From assembly GCA_947579605.1 (NCBI GenBank), contig OX388317.1, forward strand, positions 26,803,384 through 26,867,383: DNA of 64,000 nucleotides, given 5' to 3'. The notes under the pieces are model-generated. The model saw nothing but the letters and a program-made list of their open reading frames with translations, was not told the origin of the DNA and did not search any database. Below, piece after piece: positions 55,601 through 61,445 of this stretch. A program made the position numbers and the translations under genes. This DNA comes from Athripsodes cinereus (Eukaryota > Arthropoda > Insecta > Trichoptera > Leptoceridae). How positions within the stretch are numbered: position 1 is the stretch's first letter; the number at the start of each line of letters is the position of its first letter.

Positions 55601-58600
55601 AGGGTATTAATGTTTTATAATACAAGTACCTAGTAATATAGGTGGCGTAGATGCTCCTGCAGTGAGTTATAATTGCCAGAGACATTACTAATGAATGTAT
55701 GATTCTTATTAAGGCTGTCCAGTTGTTTTTGAGTGATTTAGGGTATTAATGTTTTATAATACAAGTACCTAGTAATATAGGTGGCGTAGATGCTCCTGCA
55801 GTGAGTTATAATTGCCAGAGACATTACTAATGAATGTATGATTCTTATTAAGGCTGTCCAGTTGTTTTTGAGTGATTTAGGGTATTAATGTTTTATAATA
55901 CAAGTACCTAGTAATATAGGTGGCGTAGATGCTCCTGCAGTGAGTTATAATTGCCAGAGACATTACTAATGAATGTATGATTCTTATTAAGGCTGTCCAG
56001 TTGTTTTTGAGTGATTTAGGGTATTAATGTTTTATAATACAAGTACCTAGTAATATAGGTGGCGTAGATGCTCCTGCAGTGAGTTATAATTGCCAGAGAC
56101 ATTACTAATGAATGTATGATTCTTATTAAGGCTGTCCAGTTGTTTTTGAGTGATTTAGGGAATTAATGTTTTATAATACAAGTACCTAGTAATATAGGTG
56201 GCGTAGATGCTCCTGCAGTGAGTTATAATTGCCAGAGACATTACTAATGAATGTATGATTCTTATTAAGGCTGTCCAGTTGTTTTTGAGTGATTTAGGGT
56301 ATTAATGTTTTATAATACAAGTACCTAGTAATATAGGTGGCGTAGATGCTCCTGCAGTGAGTTATAATTGCCAGAGACATTACTAATGAATGTATGATTC
56401 TTATTAAGGCTGTCCAGTTGTTTTTGAGTGATTTAGGGAATTAATGTTTTATAATACAAGTACCTAGTAATATAGGTGGCGTAGATGCTCCTGCAGTGAG
56501 TTATAATTGCCAGAGACATTACTAATGAATGTATGATTCTTATTAAGGCTGTCCAGTTGTTTTTGAGTGATTTAGGGTATTAATGTTTTATAATACAAGT
56601 ACCTAGTAATATAGGTGGCGTAGATGCTCCTGCAGTGAGTTATAATTGCCAGAGACATTACTAATGAATGTATGATTCTTATTAAGGCTGTCCAGTTGTT
56701 TTTGAGTGATTTAGGGAATTAATGTTTTATAATACAAGTACCTAGTAATATAGGTGGCGTAGATGCTCCTGCAGTGAGTTATAATTGCCAGAGACATTAC
56801 TAATGAATGTATGATTCTTATTAAGGCTGTCCAGTTGTTTTTGAGTGATTTAGGGAATTAATGTTTTATAATACAAGTACCTAGTAATATAGGTGGCGTA
56901 GATGCTCCTGCAGTGAGTTATAATTGCCAGAGACATTACTAATGAATGTATGATTCTTATTAAGGCTGTCCAGTTGTTTTTGAGTGATTTAGGGAATTAA
57001 TGTTTTATAATACAAGTACCTAGTAATATAGGTGGCGTAGATGCTCCTGCAGTGAGTTATAATTGCCAGAGACATTACTAATGAATGTATGATTCTTATT
57101 AAGGCTGTCCAGTTGTTTTTGAGTGATTTAGGGAATTAATGTTTTATAATACAAGTACCTAGTAATATAGGTGGCGTAGATGCTCCTGCAGTGAGTTATA
57201 ATTGCCAGAGACATTACTAATGAATGTATGATTCTTATTAAGGCTGTCCAGTTGTTTTTGAGTGATTTAGGGAATTAATGTTTTATAATACAAGTACCTA
57301 GTAATATAGGTGGCGTAGATGCTCCTGCAGTGAGTTATAATTGCCAGAGACATTACTAATGAATGTATGATTCTTATTAAGGCTGTCCAGTTGTTTTTGA
57401 GTGATTTAGGGAATTAATGTTTTATAATACAAGTACCTAGTAATATAGGTGGCGTAGATGCTCCTGCAGTGAGTTATAATTGCCAGAGACATTACTAATG
57501 AATGTATGAATCTTATTTAAGTGTCATTAACTTCGCTTACTAGTATTCGGAGACTTTAGACTTCATCATCAGGTGATTAAAAAGGCTTGTTAACTAAATA
57601 CTGTGTTTTTTAAATTTATCTTGAAATGGACTTCCAACGAGTACCTTTGGTCAATAATAATGAAATTGTAAAATGTTGTGTTTACAGATGGTGCCAGCAC
57701 TGGCTGTGATATCTACTTCAGCCATGCTAGTGCTGGATCAGAGGACTCTGGGAGTTAAGTACAGAATCCCCGCCACTGAGATATATCGCATCTCCCTTAG
57801 TCCCCTTTCCGACCACATATGTGTCTTCCATGTCAGAGCGGTAAGTAGAGTTGATCATAAACATTACATATGTAGTTAATTTATTATCACAGATCCTGAA
57901 TTTATAAAGGAAAACCATTTATGTATTTCCAATACACCACATCGCTATACAACTTACTGTGGACAATCATTTAGGTTTACAAATTCTATCAGCATCCATC
58001 ACCCAGTATGTGGGTGTCACCTGGTCACAAGAGGTTGCATGTTTTTATATTTTTTGTACACTGGTTATAACGCACAATTATTTTAACCGTTTGAGTGGTA
58101 ATCGTCGATATGTAGACGATTTTCTATTGTTATTGTTGTAATTAGCACTCAGGCGGTTAATAACAGAATATAAATAAATAGTTGTGTCACTATTATTCTC
58201 TTAATTTTAAATAGTCATTATTTCCTCCTCTAGCCGTAACTATTTGTGTGTGTATATAGGTGTATGCAATGCTGTATTGTACGGTGCGGGGTGGTACGTG
58301 TTTGTTGATTGGTTATTTGTTATATTGGCAGAGCGACCTGAGCAAGAAAAAGGGGGACTTTGTGTTTGAAACGTGTCACATGATAGAAATGGTCACCAAG
58401 CTCTTCCTGGTTGTGCAGAACGCCGTGGGGAAGGCTCCAGATGTCAACATCTCCACAGAGTGAGTCCTCCATATCTATTAAATACATTTATATATAATAA
58501 GAGGGTAGGCTAGACTGAAAACCTACAAATGTACGCTACCCTATGTGAAAGTTACATACATAGACATATACAAGGTGCAGCAGAAAAGTAGTGAGACTGG

Positions 58601-61166
58601 CAACATTGCAAGCGATCTGGTACTGCTGCGCTGTTGTCCTTAATAGAGTACGTGTAGCAATATCCTCTCATTTTTCAGTTAAGAGTTAAGATTGATTCCG
58701 TTCACTATGAGATTTTTGGGACTGCTATTAGTGAAGCTATGTTTTGGTAGTGCGTCACGGAAAATGAAACAAAGGAATTTGGAGCAACATTGTGCCATTA
58801 AATTTTATTGTTATGTTAGGAGAATCGGCAAGTGTTACATTTGAAAAGTTAAAACAGGCCTATGGGGAACATTCTTAATCCCGAGCATGAGTTTTTTGCT
58901 GACACAAATCATTTTTGGAAGGCAGAGAAAGTGTTGAAGATAAAAACCTTTAAAAGAAGCCTTCAACTTCGAAAATGATCGAACGTGTGAACACTCTTGT
59001 GAGAGCAGACCGCCGTTTAACATTAAGAATGTTGAGTGAACAATCAAAGTTGAACAGATTTACCATTCATCAAATTTTGGCTAAACATTTGCAAATCGCT
59101 TGTTAACTTCAACAACCTCGTATCTAAAAAAGTATCATTTTGCAGGAGACATTAAAAACACCATAACTTTTTCTACACAACAAAAATATATTTTCTGTTA
59201 ATGTGGACTTAAGATTCAGTTAAGGTTGAATCTAATAAATTAATCAAATAATTTAATTAGTTTAATTCCTTAAAGCCTTAAAAAACATTGTTAATTTAGA
59301 ATGAAAAATTGGTGAAACAAGCGAAATGCGAAAGATCTGTGCCAAAATGGTGCCGAAAAACTTCAAAGTTGAACAGAAGGATTTCTCAAGATTTTCGACC
59401 TCAAAAGGCATGCTTGTGGTTTCTTAGCCCCTTTTTTCAACTGACCTCAGTTTCTGTGACATTTTTCTTATCCCTTAACTGAAAAATGTCCTCAAAGAAC
59501 GTCATTTCGGGACTTTAAAAAGCATCCAAATGAGTGTAACGGACATGCTGAAGACCAGACCGGTTGAAGACTTCCAGCACTGCTACCAACAGTGGGAACA
59601 ACGTCTCCATCAGTGTGTAGCTGCTTAAAGGAACCATTTTGAAGGGGATAATATTAATGTTTAAAATAGATAAATACTTTGGTAAATAAAAAATCAGTCT
59701 CATTACTTTTCTGCCGCACTGTGTATATATACCTTTCCTGTTTCATACAAAAGGGAGTTTGCACAGTCTGTTGGTTGTGCGGATGAGGTGTCTGTTGGGT
59801 AATTTTCTTAATATCTTATCCAGCTAAATGCAAAAACTTCATTTAACAAATATATATATCATCCAATAAACATCATAATGTGTTTTACAAAAATGTCAAT
59901 CAAAAGCCAGCATTTTATATTTGATTTTAAACTTACAAACTATACAAATAACCAGTATGTAATACCTAAATGAAAATATATTATAAGTGTGCATATACCA
60001 TTTAGTTTGTTCAAATAACTTTCTATCATTTATGTATACTTAATCTGACTTCATTTTACACTTCATTCCAGTTAATTACTTTAGCTAAATTTATATAATT
60101 CAACCATTTATTCACAACTCAATCCACAATCAAATACTTTTCTTATATTTATAGTATGTGACTTAATTTGATTCGCAAATAAATAATTCACGAAAATTTT
60201 CACTCACAATCCATTTATATTATACAGCCCTAAATACACAACCATACAGAACAATTACATTTCCAGAAATCCTTATGGAGCCAGAAGTCTTTTACAGATT
60301 GAATATTTTCTTCAAAAATCTTTTAAAAATATTAGCACCAGTGTTGAACAAATCTGTGCCGACCAAATATTCATTCCCTAGGCGATGTATGCGGGGAACT
60401 ACCATACGTGTATTCATATAATTATGGTAATTTTATATTCGATCAACTGAATAAGATGAGGGTTGTCGACACAGCTACAGTGTTTACAATTCTATGTTCA
60501 ATAAAATCAAATCACTAATAATTCTTCTATTCACTAATGTTTCCTGGTTTCACTAATGATTGGAGTTCTGCTGTCTAGTTGTGAGGTGTGAGGAATGCAA
60601 TATAAAAATAAAATGTCTGCAAAAAGTAAAAATTTAGTATCCATGAACTCATTTATAGATATTAAGAACAAAATGGGTCCAAAATGGCTACCTTGAGGTA
60701 GACAAGCCACTTGTTGCTATGAAATATTGAGAAGGGATACGCTTTATCTCAACGTTTAGAGTTGAATTTACCAAATAACTCTCAAATCACTTTGAAGGAG
60801 CGTCTGATATCCCCACAATCAATAGTTTTATGTACATTATATGTGTAGGACAATTTGCAGAACGGTTTTTACTCATAACATCACCTCAAGGGGTTCATAT
60901 TGTCTGAAGCACCTGGCATAAAGTTGTATCTGAACCCCTCTCTATTCACCTCCTCTCGCAGGTTATGTATAGATAGCAATACATGATTTATTTGAATGTA
61001 ACTTCAACTCTTTGATTAATGTGAATTGATTTTCAGATTTGAGGCAAATTTTGGCCAACAGACAGTGATGTTTGTCTTCAAATGCTTCCCATACCAGCAG
61101 CAGACTGGCGAGAGTGGCGCAGTGAGAGTGGTGCGCAAGGGGAGCCATGTGGAGGTGCTGGTGTGA
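22676..61166 (+). CDS. Class I unconventional myosin heavy chain, 22 coding exons, 1012 aa
   Basis: Single-headed actin motor linking membranes to actin. Exons: 22676-22899, 23000-23070, 23162-23349, 24083-24146, 24259-24272, 24386-24470, 26791-26930, 27022-27169, 27263-27432, 27646-27879, 27965-28098, 28195-28331, 47272-47461, 47581-47791, 47880-48029, 48111-48197, 48861-48998, 49381-49487, 49884-50019, 57688-57840, 58332-58459, 61037-61166. All phases agree. P-loop GESGAGKT at residues 99-106, switch I NNNASRF 155-161, switch II DMYGFE 382-387, HCLRPND 574-580, the neck IQ motif LIQKTWRGYRM near 688, a second near 741, then a basic TH1 tail ending VVRKGSHVEVLV. No SH3 domain, so it is the short-tailed type. 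The motor has a polyproline loop (residues 235-248). The paralogue (Myo1D/Myo1A/Myo95E-like) is unresolved. Introns 12 and 19 are inflated by transposons. Confidence 0.95.
23400..23449. repeat. 50-bp perfect palindrome
   Basis: CCATACCTCCACAAGGAATC plus AAATC is followed directly by its exact reverse complement, centred on ATCGAT. There is no spacer and no mismatch. It lies in myosin intron 3, 50 bp after the donor. Confidence 0.95.
23945..23998 (+). repeat. Duplicated 27-bp acceptor-like sequence
   Basis: TTTATTTCTCTCTGTACAGG (with GTGAC after it) occurs twice with a 27-bp period. Both copies look like strong 3' splice sites, 85-135 bp before the true exon 4 acceptor at 24082. Confidence 0.85.
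24259..24272 (+). other. 14-nt myosin microexon (exon 5)
   Basis: ATTTACTAGATAAG is flanked by CTCTGTAG and GTAAGT. With the T left by exon 4 it encodes YLLDK, exactly the residues class I myosins have between GGHITH and SRV. Without it the frame breaks (14 nt). Confidence 0.93.
24520..24720. repeat. Foldback repeat (related family)
   Basis: Inverted arms (TTGATAAATTAATAAAAATA near 24540 and TTTATTTTTATCAATTTAC near 24675) flank a core TTCATCATTAGGCTCGCC, similar to the CATCATCAGGC core of the foldback copies elsewhere. Confidence 0.55.
24998..26641. mobile_element. hAT-like element with CCCGGGAATTCCCGGG ends
   Basis: Ends TAGAGGGTTATTCCCG and, inverted, TAGAAGGTTATTTTTCCCG. Flanks GTTGGAAC (24990-24997) and GTTGGGAC (26642-26649) match at 7 of 8, as for hAT. 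Subterminal regions are dense in TTCCCGGGAA palindromes. It also holds four near-identical AGCAGAATTRTTATTTGA units (25598-25680) and a transposase remnant of another family. Confidence 0.7.
25715..25890 (+). pseudogene. Mutator-like (MULE) transposase remnant
   Basis: The frame TDLPSDPHEVFVISYQINDD ... FCFAILTKYL ... VVHSDATYKIT resembles the region around the first catalytic Asp of MULE transposases (usually 'DATYK'). It ends in stops. Family assignment rests on this motif only. Confidence 0.5.
28378..28575 (+). pseudogene. CR1-like reverse transcriptase fragment
   Basis: SSNKQCQLDLLPIRLLKDVV, then after a frameshift PISNLPFLSKLLERVFVFQL, is the finger region of a CR1/L2-type reverse transcriptase. 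Its 3' portion may be the fragment at 36505-37035. Confidence 0.75.
28647..28945 (-). pseudogene. RNase H-type LINE, C-terminal Cys/His domain
   Basis: Minus strand: LSKTSLKAVTGFRTGHCRLK, GLEDDGICRFCEEEAETPWH, FLAECNAVIFARIKALGRHW, ending in TGA at 28647-28649. This is the C-terminal region that normally follows an RNase H domain in I/R1-type LINEs. The matching RNase H lies 7.2 kb away at 36130-36490. Confidence 0.78.
29160..29277. mobile_element. 118-bp MITE with TGGCCGGTTTCAATAA ends
   Basis: TGGCCGGTTTCAATAA is repeated inverted at the right end and the arms extend with mismatches through CTATCTATCCG. TAT flanks both sides, consistent with a 3-bp (Harbinger-like) or TA duplication. Confidence 0.75.
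29400..30530. repeat. Diverged tandem array, about 12 units of 75-107 bp
   Basis: Units contain CTTGAAGTTTGACACC, a CATATTTCA-A tract, and GGGTAGGTACCTACGTGGAT followed by AAAAGTACTAAAAACCTCTT. GGTAGGTACC-type motifs occur near 29455, 29561, 29639, 29735, 29836, 29932, 30032, 30132, 30209, 30307, 30404 and 30492. Open frames in it are accidental. Confidence 0.88.
30531..31384. other. Intron sequence, nothing identified
   Basis: AT-rich. The only structure seen is a short inverted pair, CACCGGTGCGTGCG near 31297 and GCACGCACCGGTGCG near 31335. Confidence 0.4.
31385..31947. mobile_element. TIR element with TACGGTAATT motif
   Basis: GTTGCCAGAT starts the left end and ends the right inverted. 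Next to both ends are GTAAGGTAATT and several TACGGTAA motifs in both orientations. Target duplication not clear. The interior contains the dispersed repeat at 31515-31765. Confidence 0.55.
31515..31765. repeat. Dispersed repeat, copy B (inverted relative to 16095-16320)
   Basis: TTATGGCATAACATCCTACA and the TTATTTTGTCGTCTGACTTT block are reverse complements of copy A. The adjoining 31770-31850 segment matches the target at 20040-20106 and 21511-21540. Confidence 0.75.
31948..32760. other. Intron sequence, nothing identified
   Basis: AT-rich, with several short TTGACAGACGT / CTGTCA-type direct and inverted motifs (32460-32640) but no open frame or element recognised. Confidence 0.35.
32765..33710 (-). 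mobile_element. 5'-truncated jockey-like LINE, reverse transcriptase C-terminus and 3' UTR
   Basis: Minus strand encodes KRVFASLHSLKRLQNFLPID, LVQSLIHPLFDYADVCYLDL, LNKLERLQNSCIRYIFGLKK and AQRRDVHILSLLFKILFDPV, the thumb region of a jockey-type polymerase, still open to about 33130. The 3' end contains GGCGGGCTTATCGCATATGC-related sequence and a TAAATAAA-rich tail at 32765-32785. Confidence 0.82.
33848..34334. mobile_element. 487-bp MITE
   Basis: TGAGATGGTAGGCCCCA and its exact complement form the ends. Inside, an approximately 90-bp segment (AATGAAATCTAATTCRAATA...) occurs twice directly and its tail partly inverted. No coding capacity. Confidence 0.75.
34335..36129. other. AT-rich intron sequence ending in a TAAA-type tail
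   Basis: No gene. The stretch ends with AAGGCTGATACAGCCGTTTA and (TAAA)n at 36104-36129, like the 3' tail of a plus-strand LINE or SINE inserted into the RNase H element that resumes at 36130. Confidence 0.45.
36130..36490 (-). pseudogene. RNase H domain of a LINE
   Basis: Minus strand: AILSDSQAAIKALGSHIVNS (catalytic Asp of RNase H), VTLFWVPGHIGVEGNVRANKLARKG (the 'WVPGHxGxxGNExAD' motif, with the final Glu/Asp altered), then GGYNFGRAK where a foreign tail interrupts. It probably belongs with the fragment at 28647-28945. Confidence 0.82.
36505..37035 (+). pseudogene. CR1-like LINE, 3' part of ORF2
   Basis: LSVDAVKSLVAACVVSRLDYC, LPQTLLNRLKMAFNAAPRTI, FKLCLTVHKALSGTAPLCLA and SFSIARPTAWNRSPTDLRQN reproduce the C-terminus of CR1/L2-type polymerases, with frameshifts and stops. 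The BEL/Pao element is inserted directly after it. Confidence 0.8.
37063..38437 (-). repeat. 3' LTR of the BEL/Pao element, 1375 bp
   Basis: Compared by eye with the 5' LTR (41499-41665 plus 46001-47202) I see one substitution (near 37415 versus 46183) and one 6-bp indel (ATACAA near 37729). Small open frames in it are accidental. Near-identity implies a recent insertion. Confidence 0.95.
38438..38447 (-). promoter_or_regulatory. Polypurine tract
   Basis: Minus strand ATGGGGGGAG directly precedes the TGTATCGAACG start of the 3' LTR, the expected site for plus-strand DNA priming. Confidence 0.8.
38448..39383 (-). other. Non-coding 3' interior of the BEL/Pao element
   Basis: No open frame. 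It holds three related copies of GCTCCCGATTGTAATCGTGT (about 38770, 39170, 39302), a 47-bp tandem pair around 38849-38940 (CCTTGTARTACACCATTGTG), and paired GTCTTATC / GATAAGAC arms. Confidence 0.6.
39384..41456 (-). CDS. BEL/Pao Gag-protease polyprotein, 690 aa
   Basis: Structural capsid polyprotein plus aspartic protease. The N-terminus has a Leu-rich coiled coil (DLRRRLRELTKENAAYKKRM, about residues 37-56), then a long Thr/Ala/Pro-rich linker. The Pao-type capsid starts with LPYFYGDPMEWPVFRSQF, a signature of this superfamily, followed by the helical GENIVRLQKALKGPAYEAVQ region. Zinc-knuckle Cys/His pairs follow (CFLCKGNHKLPKC, then CGVCLIGKHQYKTC). The protease carries ALLDGGSTVTLIEKEVAKTI, where DGG stands for the usual D[ST]G. 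The frame ends at TAG in 39384-39386 soon after GWAVHG, with no polymerase downstream. Confidence 0.93.
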   Translation of the reverse strand: MMTRSGRSAADNNSATEAHDSSDSDTQTATDETLKDLRRRLRELTKENAAYKKRMEVVSADTANTAPAIPTTTSADTRTTTTHTTGPIHGTDPAHATSHQQGPIVEPDRRVGTSTIPHGAAADLRGPYAADLQVYSRPAHGAPEYIPQHTRTDGAALYSSMTSSPYSNGAAQYTESWVNQPTFPRPTDRGSLTVRQTYVPDLPYFYGDPMEWPVFRSQFIHSTGQFNIGDGENIVRLQKALKGPAYEAVQPLLAYASPGNVQKIMETLHQRFARASDVLQAMLEKLRSTPQLSSDATAEDLLRTHDALVSVAAALQNCNPTLVKEPNSALLEEFVMKLPFDTRKLWYSAQLTGGRALGAPTTVDHFCRWLSLFSYTMKECGEARQCSRSKAKKQQARVHTVATVRDMSEGEENDVGEQQPVTSDSVNQSAKCFLCKGNHKLPKCPSYLSRTIQERWDYVKAKGICGVCLIGKHQYKTCKVKYCSKGCTRPHHFTLHREVTKGAVANTWHSNVFLPVIPLSLKGPQGTTNICALLDGGSTVTLIEKEVAKTIGAEGWTSGLEIHCIGGSVMKDPTSRRVRMDITGPSGVEYPLVANTVENLRLPAQYVATTREEARSLKTYDHPRMLIGQDHADLIYPSERERVPGDYLMRSKCALGWAVHGAASADPMLAGRIRMKKKEPASGDAPGDEE
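41478..41495 (-). promoter_or_regulatory. Candidate primer binding site (tRNA-Tyr-like)
   Basis: Three bases past the 5' LTR the minus strand reads TGGTCTTTCGAACCGCGG. Animal tRNA-Tyr ends TCGAAGGACCA, whose complement TGGTCCTTCGA differs at one base. Priming by tRNA-Tyr is an inference. Confidence 0.45.
41802..43046 (+). CDS. Non-LTR retrotransposon ORF1 (Gag-like), 414 aa
   Basis: RNA-binding ORF1 protein that packages the element's transcript. The ATG at 41802 (MTDPFNKSSL) is the first in frame. The N-terminus is acidic and Ser-rich, with a possible coiled coil near VAFMIAENSEMKGELKLLRP. A central fold (AVIVQCRNKEGLKKVEDEIY ... PSIKIVGITEKMTAEEI) resembles the RRM-like region of jockey/R1 ORF1 proteins. 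Three zinc knuckles end it: CFKCNGYQHKAKEC, CPRCAEKHEEKEC, and CINCL...NHATFDKQCP. The stop is at 43044-43046, preceded by a slippery heptamer that could deliver ribosomes into ORF2. Confidence 0.9.
   Translation: MTDPFNKSSLTPRSPTSWDKDVEVEDSEHEEIHDVATDVDLPKTRLLQTQRAGEILIGARESINSIKSAIKVGKGKISVSNKNKIYTELDYMYDIVAFMIAENSEMKGELKLLRPLADKMTRDMGDIRSALKEDRSLLEDIAACGLDMKRNIEKTKKPLHMGLDPIAIIKPKNKEQRHDVTERDIKSNLDPIVVGATGLRNIKEGAVIVQCRNKEGLKKVEDEIYNKLGKDNYEVKIPNSIRPSIKIVGITEKMTAEEILKNLKAQNNFIPADETINICFIREVKRGGSMTSYTAVAEVNSKMYNELLINERVNIGWSRCRVYDNIGVRRCFKCNGYQHKAKECRNEIACPRCAEKHEEKECKVSSDKFQCINCLTSNKTLGLNLNVNHATFDKQCPVYKRKLDNTKRKVDFLG
43034..43040 (+). promoter_or_regulatory. Candidate -1 frameshift heptamer T TTT TTA
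   Basis: In ORF1 frame the codons are GAT TTT TTA GGA TAA. A -1 slip on T TTT TTA gives AGG ATA AGT AAC ATA, which is open and joins the ORF2 frame. Heptamer identity, register and proximity to the stop fit the established X XXY YYZ rule. No strong downstream stem was seen. Confidence 0.5.
43067..45850 (+). CDS. Non-LTR retrotransposon ORF2: endonuclease-reverse transcriptase, 927 aa
   Basis: Nicks target DNA and copies the element RNA. The first ATG is 43067, but the same frame is open back to 43034 and the upstream residues NIRIYN look like the start of the APE endonuclease fold. APE motifs: LCETCV (metal-binding Glu), FGDFNIDM (about 43470), SDHETL (about 43665). Reverse transcriptase: SFDEYRPINCLPKYEQILEH, QSGFRTNYSCETAI, VFLDLKRAFETIDRERL, TRGVPQGSVLGPILFIIYMN, KLFADDTLIY (catalytic FADD at about 45023-45034). 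The C-terminus (RLFNDLPAGLKDAATLAIFR) lacks an RNase H domain. Uninterrupted; probably recently active. Confidence 0.94.
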   Translation: MNVSSLLAHYDEIEEKLIKLKPYMLMLCETCVTDDIDNFEVSFKGYKTIRCDSFSRHTGGVIIVLKEDVPYTVVSREVLNENNAWFLTVKIKKGNTKGTYSVLYHSPNQSHSKFLDFFEKYCRKYVSENEFIYIFGDFNIDMKVNSTYRNRLQNIINENCLKQLVNDYTRISLNSKTLIDLILSNDIYLPVGIADDFKVSDHETLVTQLGKKEEVTDVVKIVTMRDMKSYSKSKLCECLQALDWSVLSEDVDEKAEKFVDNLIVSIDELTPLTQRVFKNTCRWYTKDLQNLRRERDKLYKAFRLTDDGLVWEHYKQVRNHYNKSIKNHKYQYVKDNIEKSKHDPKKLWNNIKDVVKGKQKNKVNTVEFPDAVEDDNARIAHKFNKYFLSSIDDIHRSIPVSTEIQKDDEHLRVERFEFTSISLESLKKTLQGLKQKQSEDGITVKVILDSLDVTGFLLVGLINQSLREGSFPRSWKTSTVVPVPKILHAKSFDEYRPINCLPKYEQILEHVAKEQLSEYIEKNNILVPQQSGFRTNYSCETAISFIIKEWKECMDRKKIVIAVFLDLKRAFETIDRERLIKKMEEIGVDGTAKLWFTNYLKDRKQKTKFEGVCSGEVEVTRGVPQGSVLGPILFIIYMNDIVHCLKKCDIKLFADDTLIYIECDEFNEGVKTIQDELNSVSNWLNYNMLKLNVNKTKCMIMGKIPINGVCEIKLDNECIEVVDKIKYLGIVIDKKLKFNDNFGYNLKKIGLLGRISRKLDINSRKLVYNSVVLPHINYCSTILFMATEGELKRLQTLQNRAMRAILGWNRYSRIKKMLEKLNYLDIKQLIYFNTFVFIYKIKKGMVPRYLTKNIKYNYEVHDYPTRGRDAFRLRGARLAGTESSLFYKGFRLFNDLPAGLKDAATLAIFRGKCLKHLKSSKNFRMIA
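48299..48527. repeat. Inverted-repeat element in myosin intron 16
   Basis: TTTTTTAGGTACTCTACGTA near 48300 and ACGTATGTAGAGTACCCAAA near 48505 form inverted ends; the interior also has CAAGCTTCGGCAG / GCCGAAGCCTGCC-type pairing. Confidence 0.5.
48561..48743. repeat. Strong foldback element in myosin intron 16
   Basis: Arms of about 65 bp (GTAGGTTTTTTACGGATACA ... GAATCGTTGGAGATTCC and its near complement ending TAAAAAAACCTATAAT) enclose CATCATCAGGCTATGAG. Confidence 0.8.
49070..49294. mobile_element. 225-bp MITE in myosin intron 17
   Basis: Left arm TTCGGATC...CATCCCGAGTACGGGGTTTT and right arm AAAACCCCCTACGCGGGATG with GATCCGAA are inverted. Both arms continue through CTGAGAAGTGCC. Confidence 0.65.
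49655..49800 (-). pseudogene. RTE 3'-end fragment
   Basis: Minus strand ends GTTCCGTTCTCTCTGCCTAC, CCCACTTGGGACAAGG and TGTGAGGGTATAGTATAGTA, matching the 3' end of the RTE at 53655-53720. It lies in myosin intron 18. Confidence 0.82.
50092..50300 (-). pseudogene. Second RTE 3'-end fragment
   Basis: Minus strand encodes RLRTTWLEQVKQFLKDGSVL, equivalent to the RTE C-terminus, then CTACCTACCCCACTTGGGAT. Decayed. It starts 72 bp after myosin exon 19. Confidence 0.8.
50595..53702 (+). pseudogene. RTE-clade retrotransposon ORF, broken by a MITE
   Basis: APE endonuclease plus reverse transcriptase in one ORF. Endonuclease: CRVGVLNVRGGMVRKTDEIL, VCETKRKG, LAGDLNGWVGV, then a 79-bp insert, then RRNELESVLGMNGD, DVCLEMDLFVANTFFAHKEI and ETDHFLV. 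Reverse transcriptase: CGSYRAISLLSSIGKL, CAFVDLEKAYDQVDRERLW, GVKQGCVMSPWLFNLFFDYC, LMYADDLVLMAE (YADD at about 52872-52883). C-terminus: RWFGHVERMNEVRMTKRIYL, RKRGRPRTTWLDHV and VWRSVLSAYPTWDTA, typical of RTE. Apart from the insert the frame is intact to TGA at 53700-53702, so the copy is young. It lies in myosin intron 19. Confidence 0.92.
51106..51184. mobile_element. 79-bp hairpin MITE inside the RTE endonuclease
   Basis: TAGTCTGTACGCGACTAACT and its near complement AGTTAGTCGCGTACAAGCTA form the ends; TA is duplicated on both sides (51104-51105, 51185-51186). Removal of 81 bp restores the endonuclease frame, and the MITE itself carries a stop. Confidence 0.9.
54159..54450. other. AT-rich spacer before the satellite, nothing identified
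   Basis: No open frame or repeat recognised. Confidence 0.4.
54451..57508. repeat. Satellite: 22 tandem copies of a 139-bp unit
   Basis: ATTCTTATTAAGGCTGTCCA recurs every 139 bp from 54451 to 57370 and the array ends at 57508 (22.0 units). Units appear identical except one position, TTAGGG(T/A)ATTAATG. In order the state is T A A T T A A A T T T T A T A T A A A A A A. It lies in myosin intron 19 and is non-coding. Confidence 0.96.
57521..57660. repeat. Foldback repeat (family member 3)
   Basis: ATTAACTTCGCTTACTAGTA, CATCATCAGGTGATTAA and CTTGAAATGGACTTCCAACG match the copies at 7745-7970 and 17712-17910. It ends only about 28 bp before myosin exon 20. Confidence 0.65.
58571..59724 (+). pseudogene. 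Decayed mariner transposon
   Basis: Ends ACAAGGTGCAGCAGAAAAGT and, inverted, TACACAGTGCGGCAGAAAAG, bordered by TA. Interior pieces in several frames: VRADRRLTLRMLSEQSKLNR, MRKICAKMVPKNFKVEQKDF, then the C-terminal GTLKSIQMSVTDMLKTRPVE. Frameshifts, stops and an internal deletion inactivate it. It is a different mariner lineage from 4070-5252. Confidence 0.88.
59725..60269. other. AT-rich intron sequence, nothing identified
   Basis: Part of myosin intron 21; no open frame or repeat arm recognised. Confidence 0.35.
60270..60800 (-). pseudogene. Decayed LINE reverse transcriptase
   Basis: Minus strand: CLPQGSHFGPILFLISINEF and KFLLFADI (decayed FADD), and further on TRMVVPRIHRLGNEYLVGTD and NIFKRFLKKIFNL. 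This is the palm-to-C-terminus of a jockey-like polymerase with many lesions. Confidence 0.7.
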
Positions 61167-61445
61167 GAGACCATACACACCACAAGTGCCTACCTATATA
61201 TACATATATATATATACATCATATACCTATATAATACATATATATACACACACCCTCACCCAACTACCTATCCTCTCCCCTGTCTTCAGTCCCTCCCCCC
61301 CCCTCCGCACTCCTCTCTGCCCCGCACGTGTTAAGTTGGATTGTTTACTACATGATGTAGGTACACCATACATAATGTTATTATGTAGGTACTTACTCAC
61401 TTAATTAAAATATTTATTTCTAACAAATATTAAAATTTTTGGAAT
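61167..61445 (+). other. Myosin 3' UTR region
   Basis: Follows the TGA at 61164-61166. Contains a (TA)n-rich tract (61195-61250) and a pyrimidine-rich stretch. ATTAAA near 61405 is a possible polyadenylation signal. Confidence 0.45.

Noticed and set aside
54451..57508. CRISPR-like array
   Set aside because: Units are contiguous with no variable spacers, in a eukaryotic intron; it is satellite DNA. The same applies to 1785-2936, 6141-6296 and 11201-11665.
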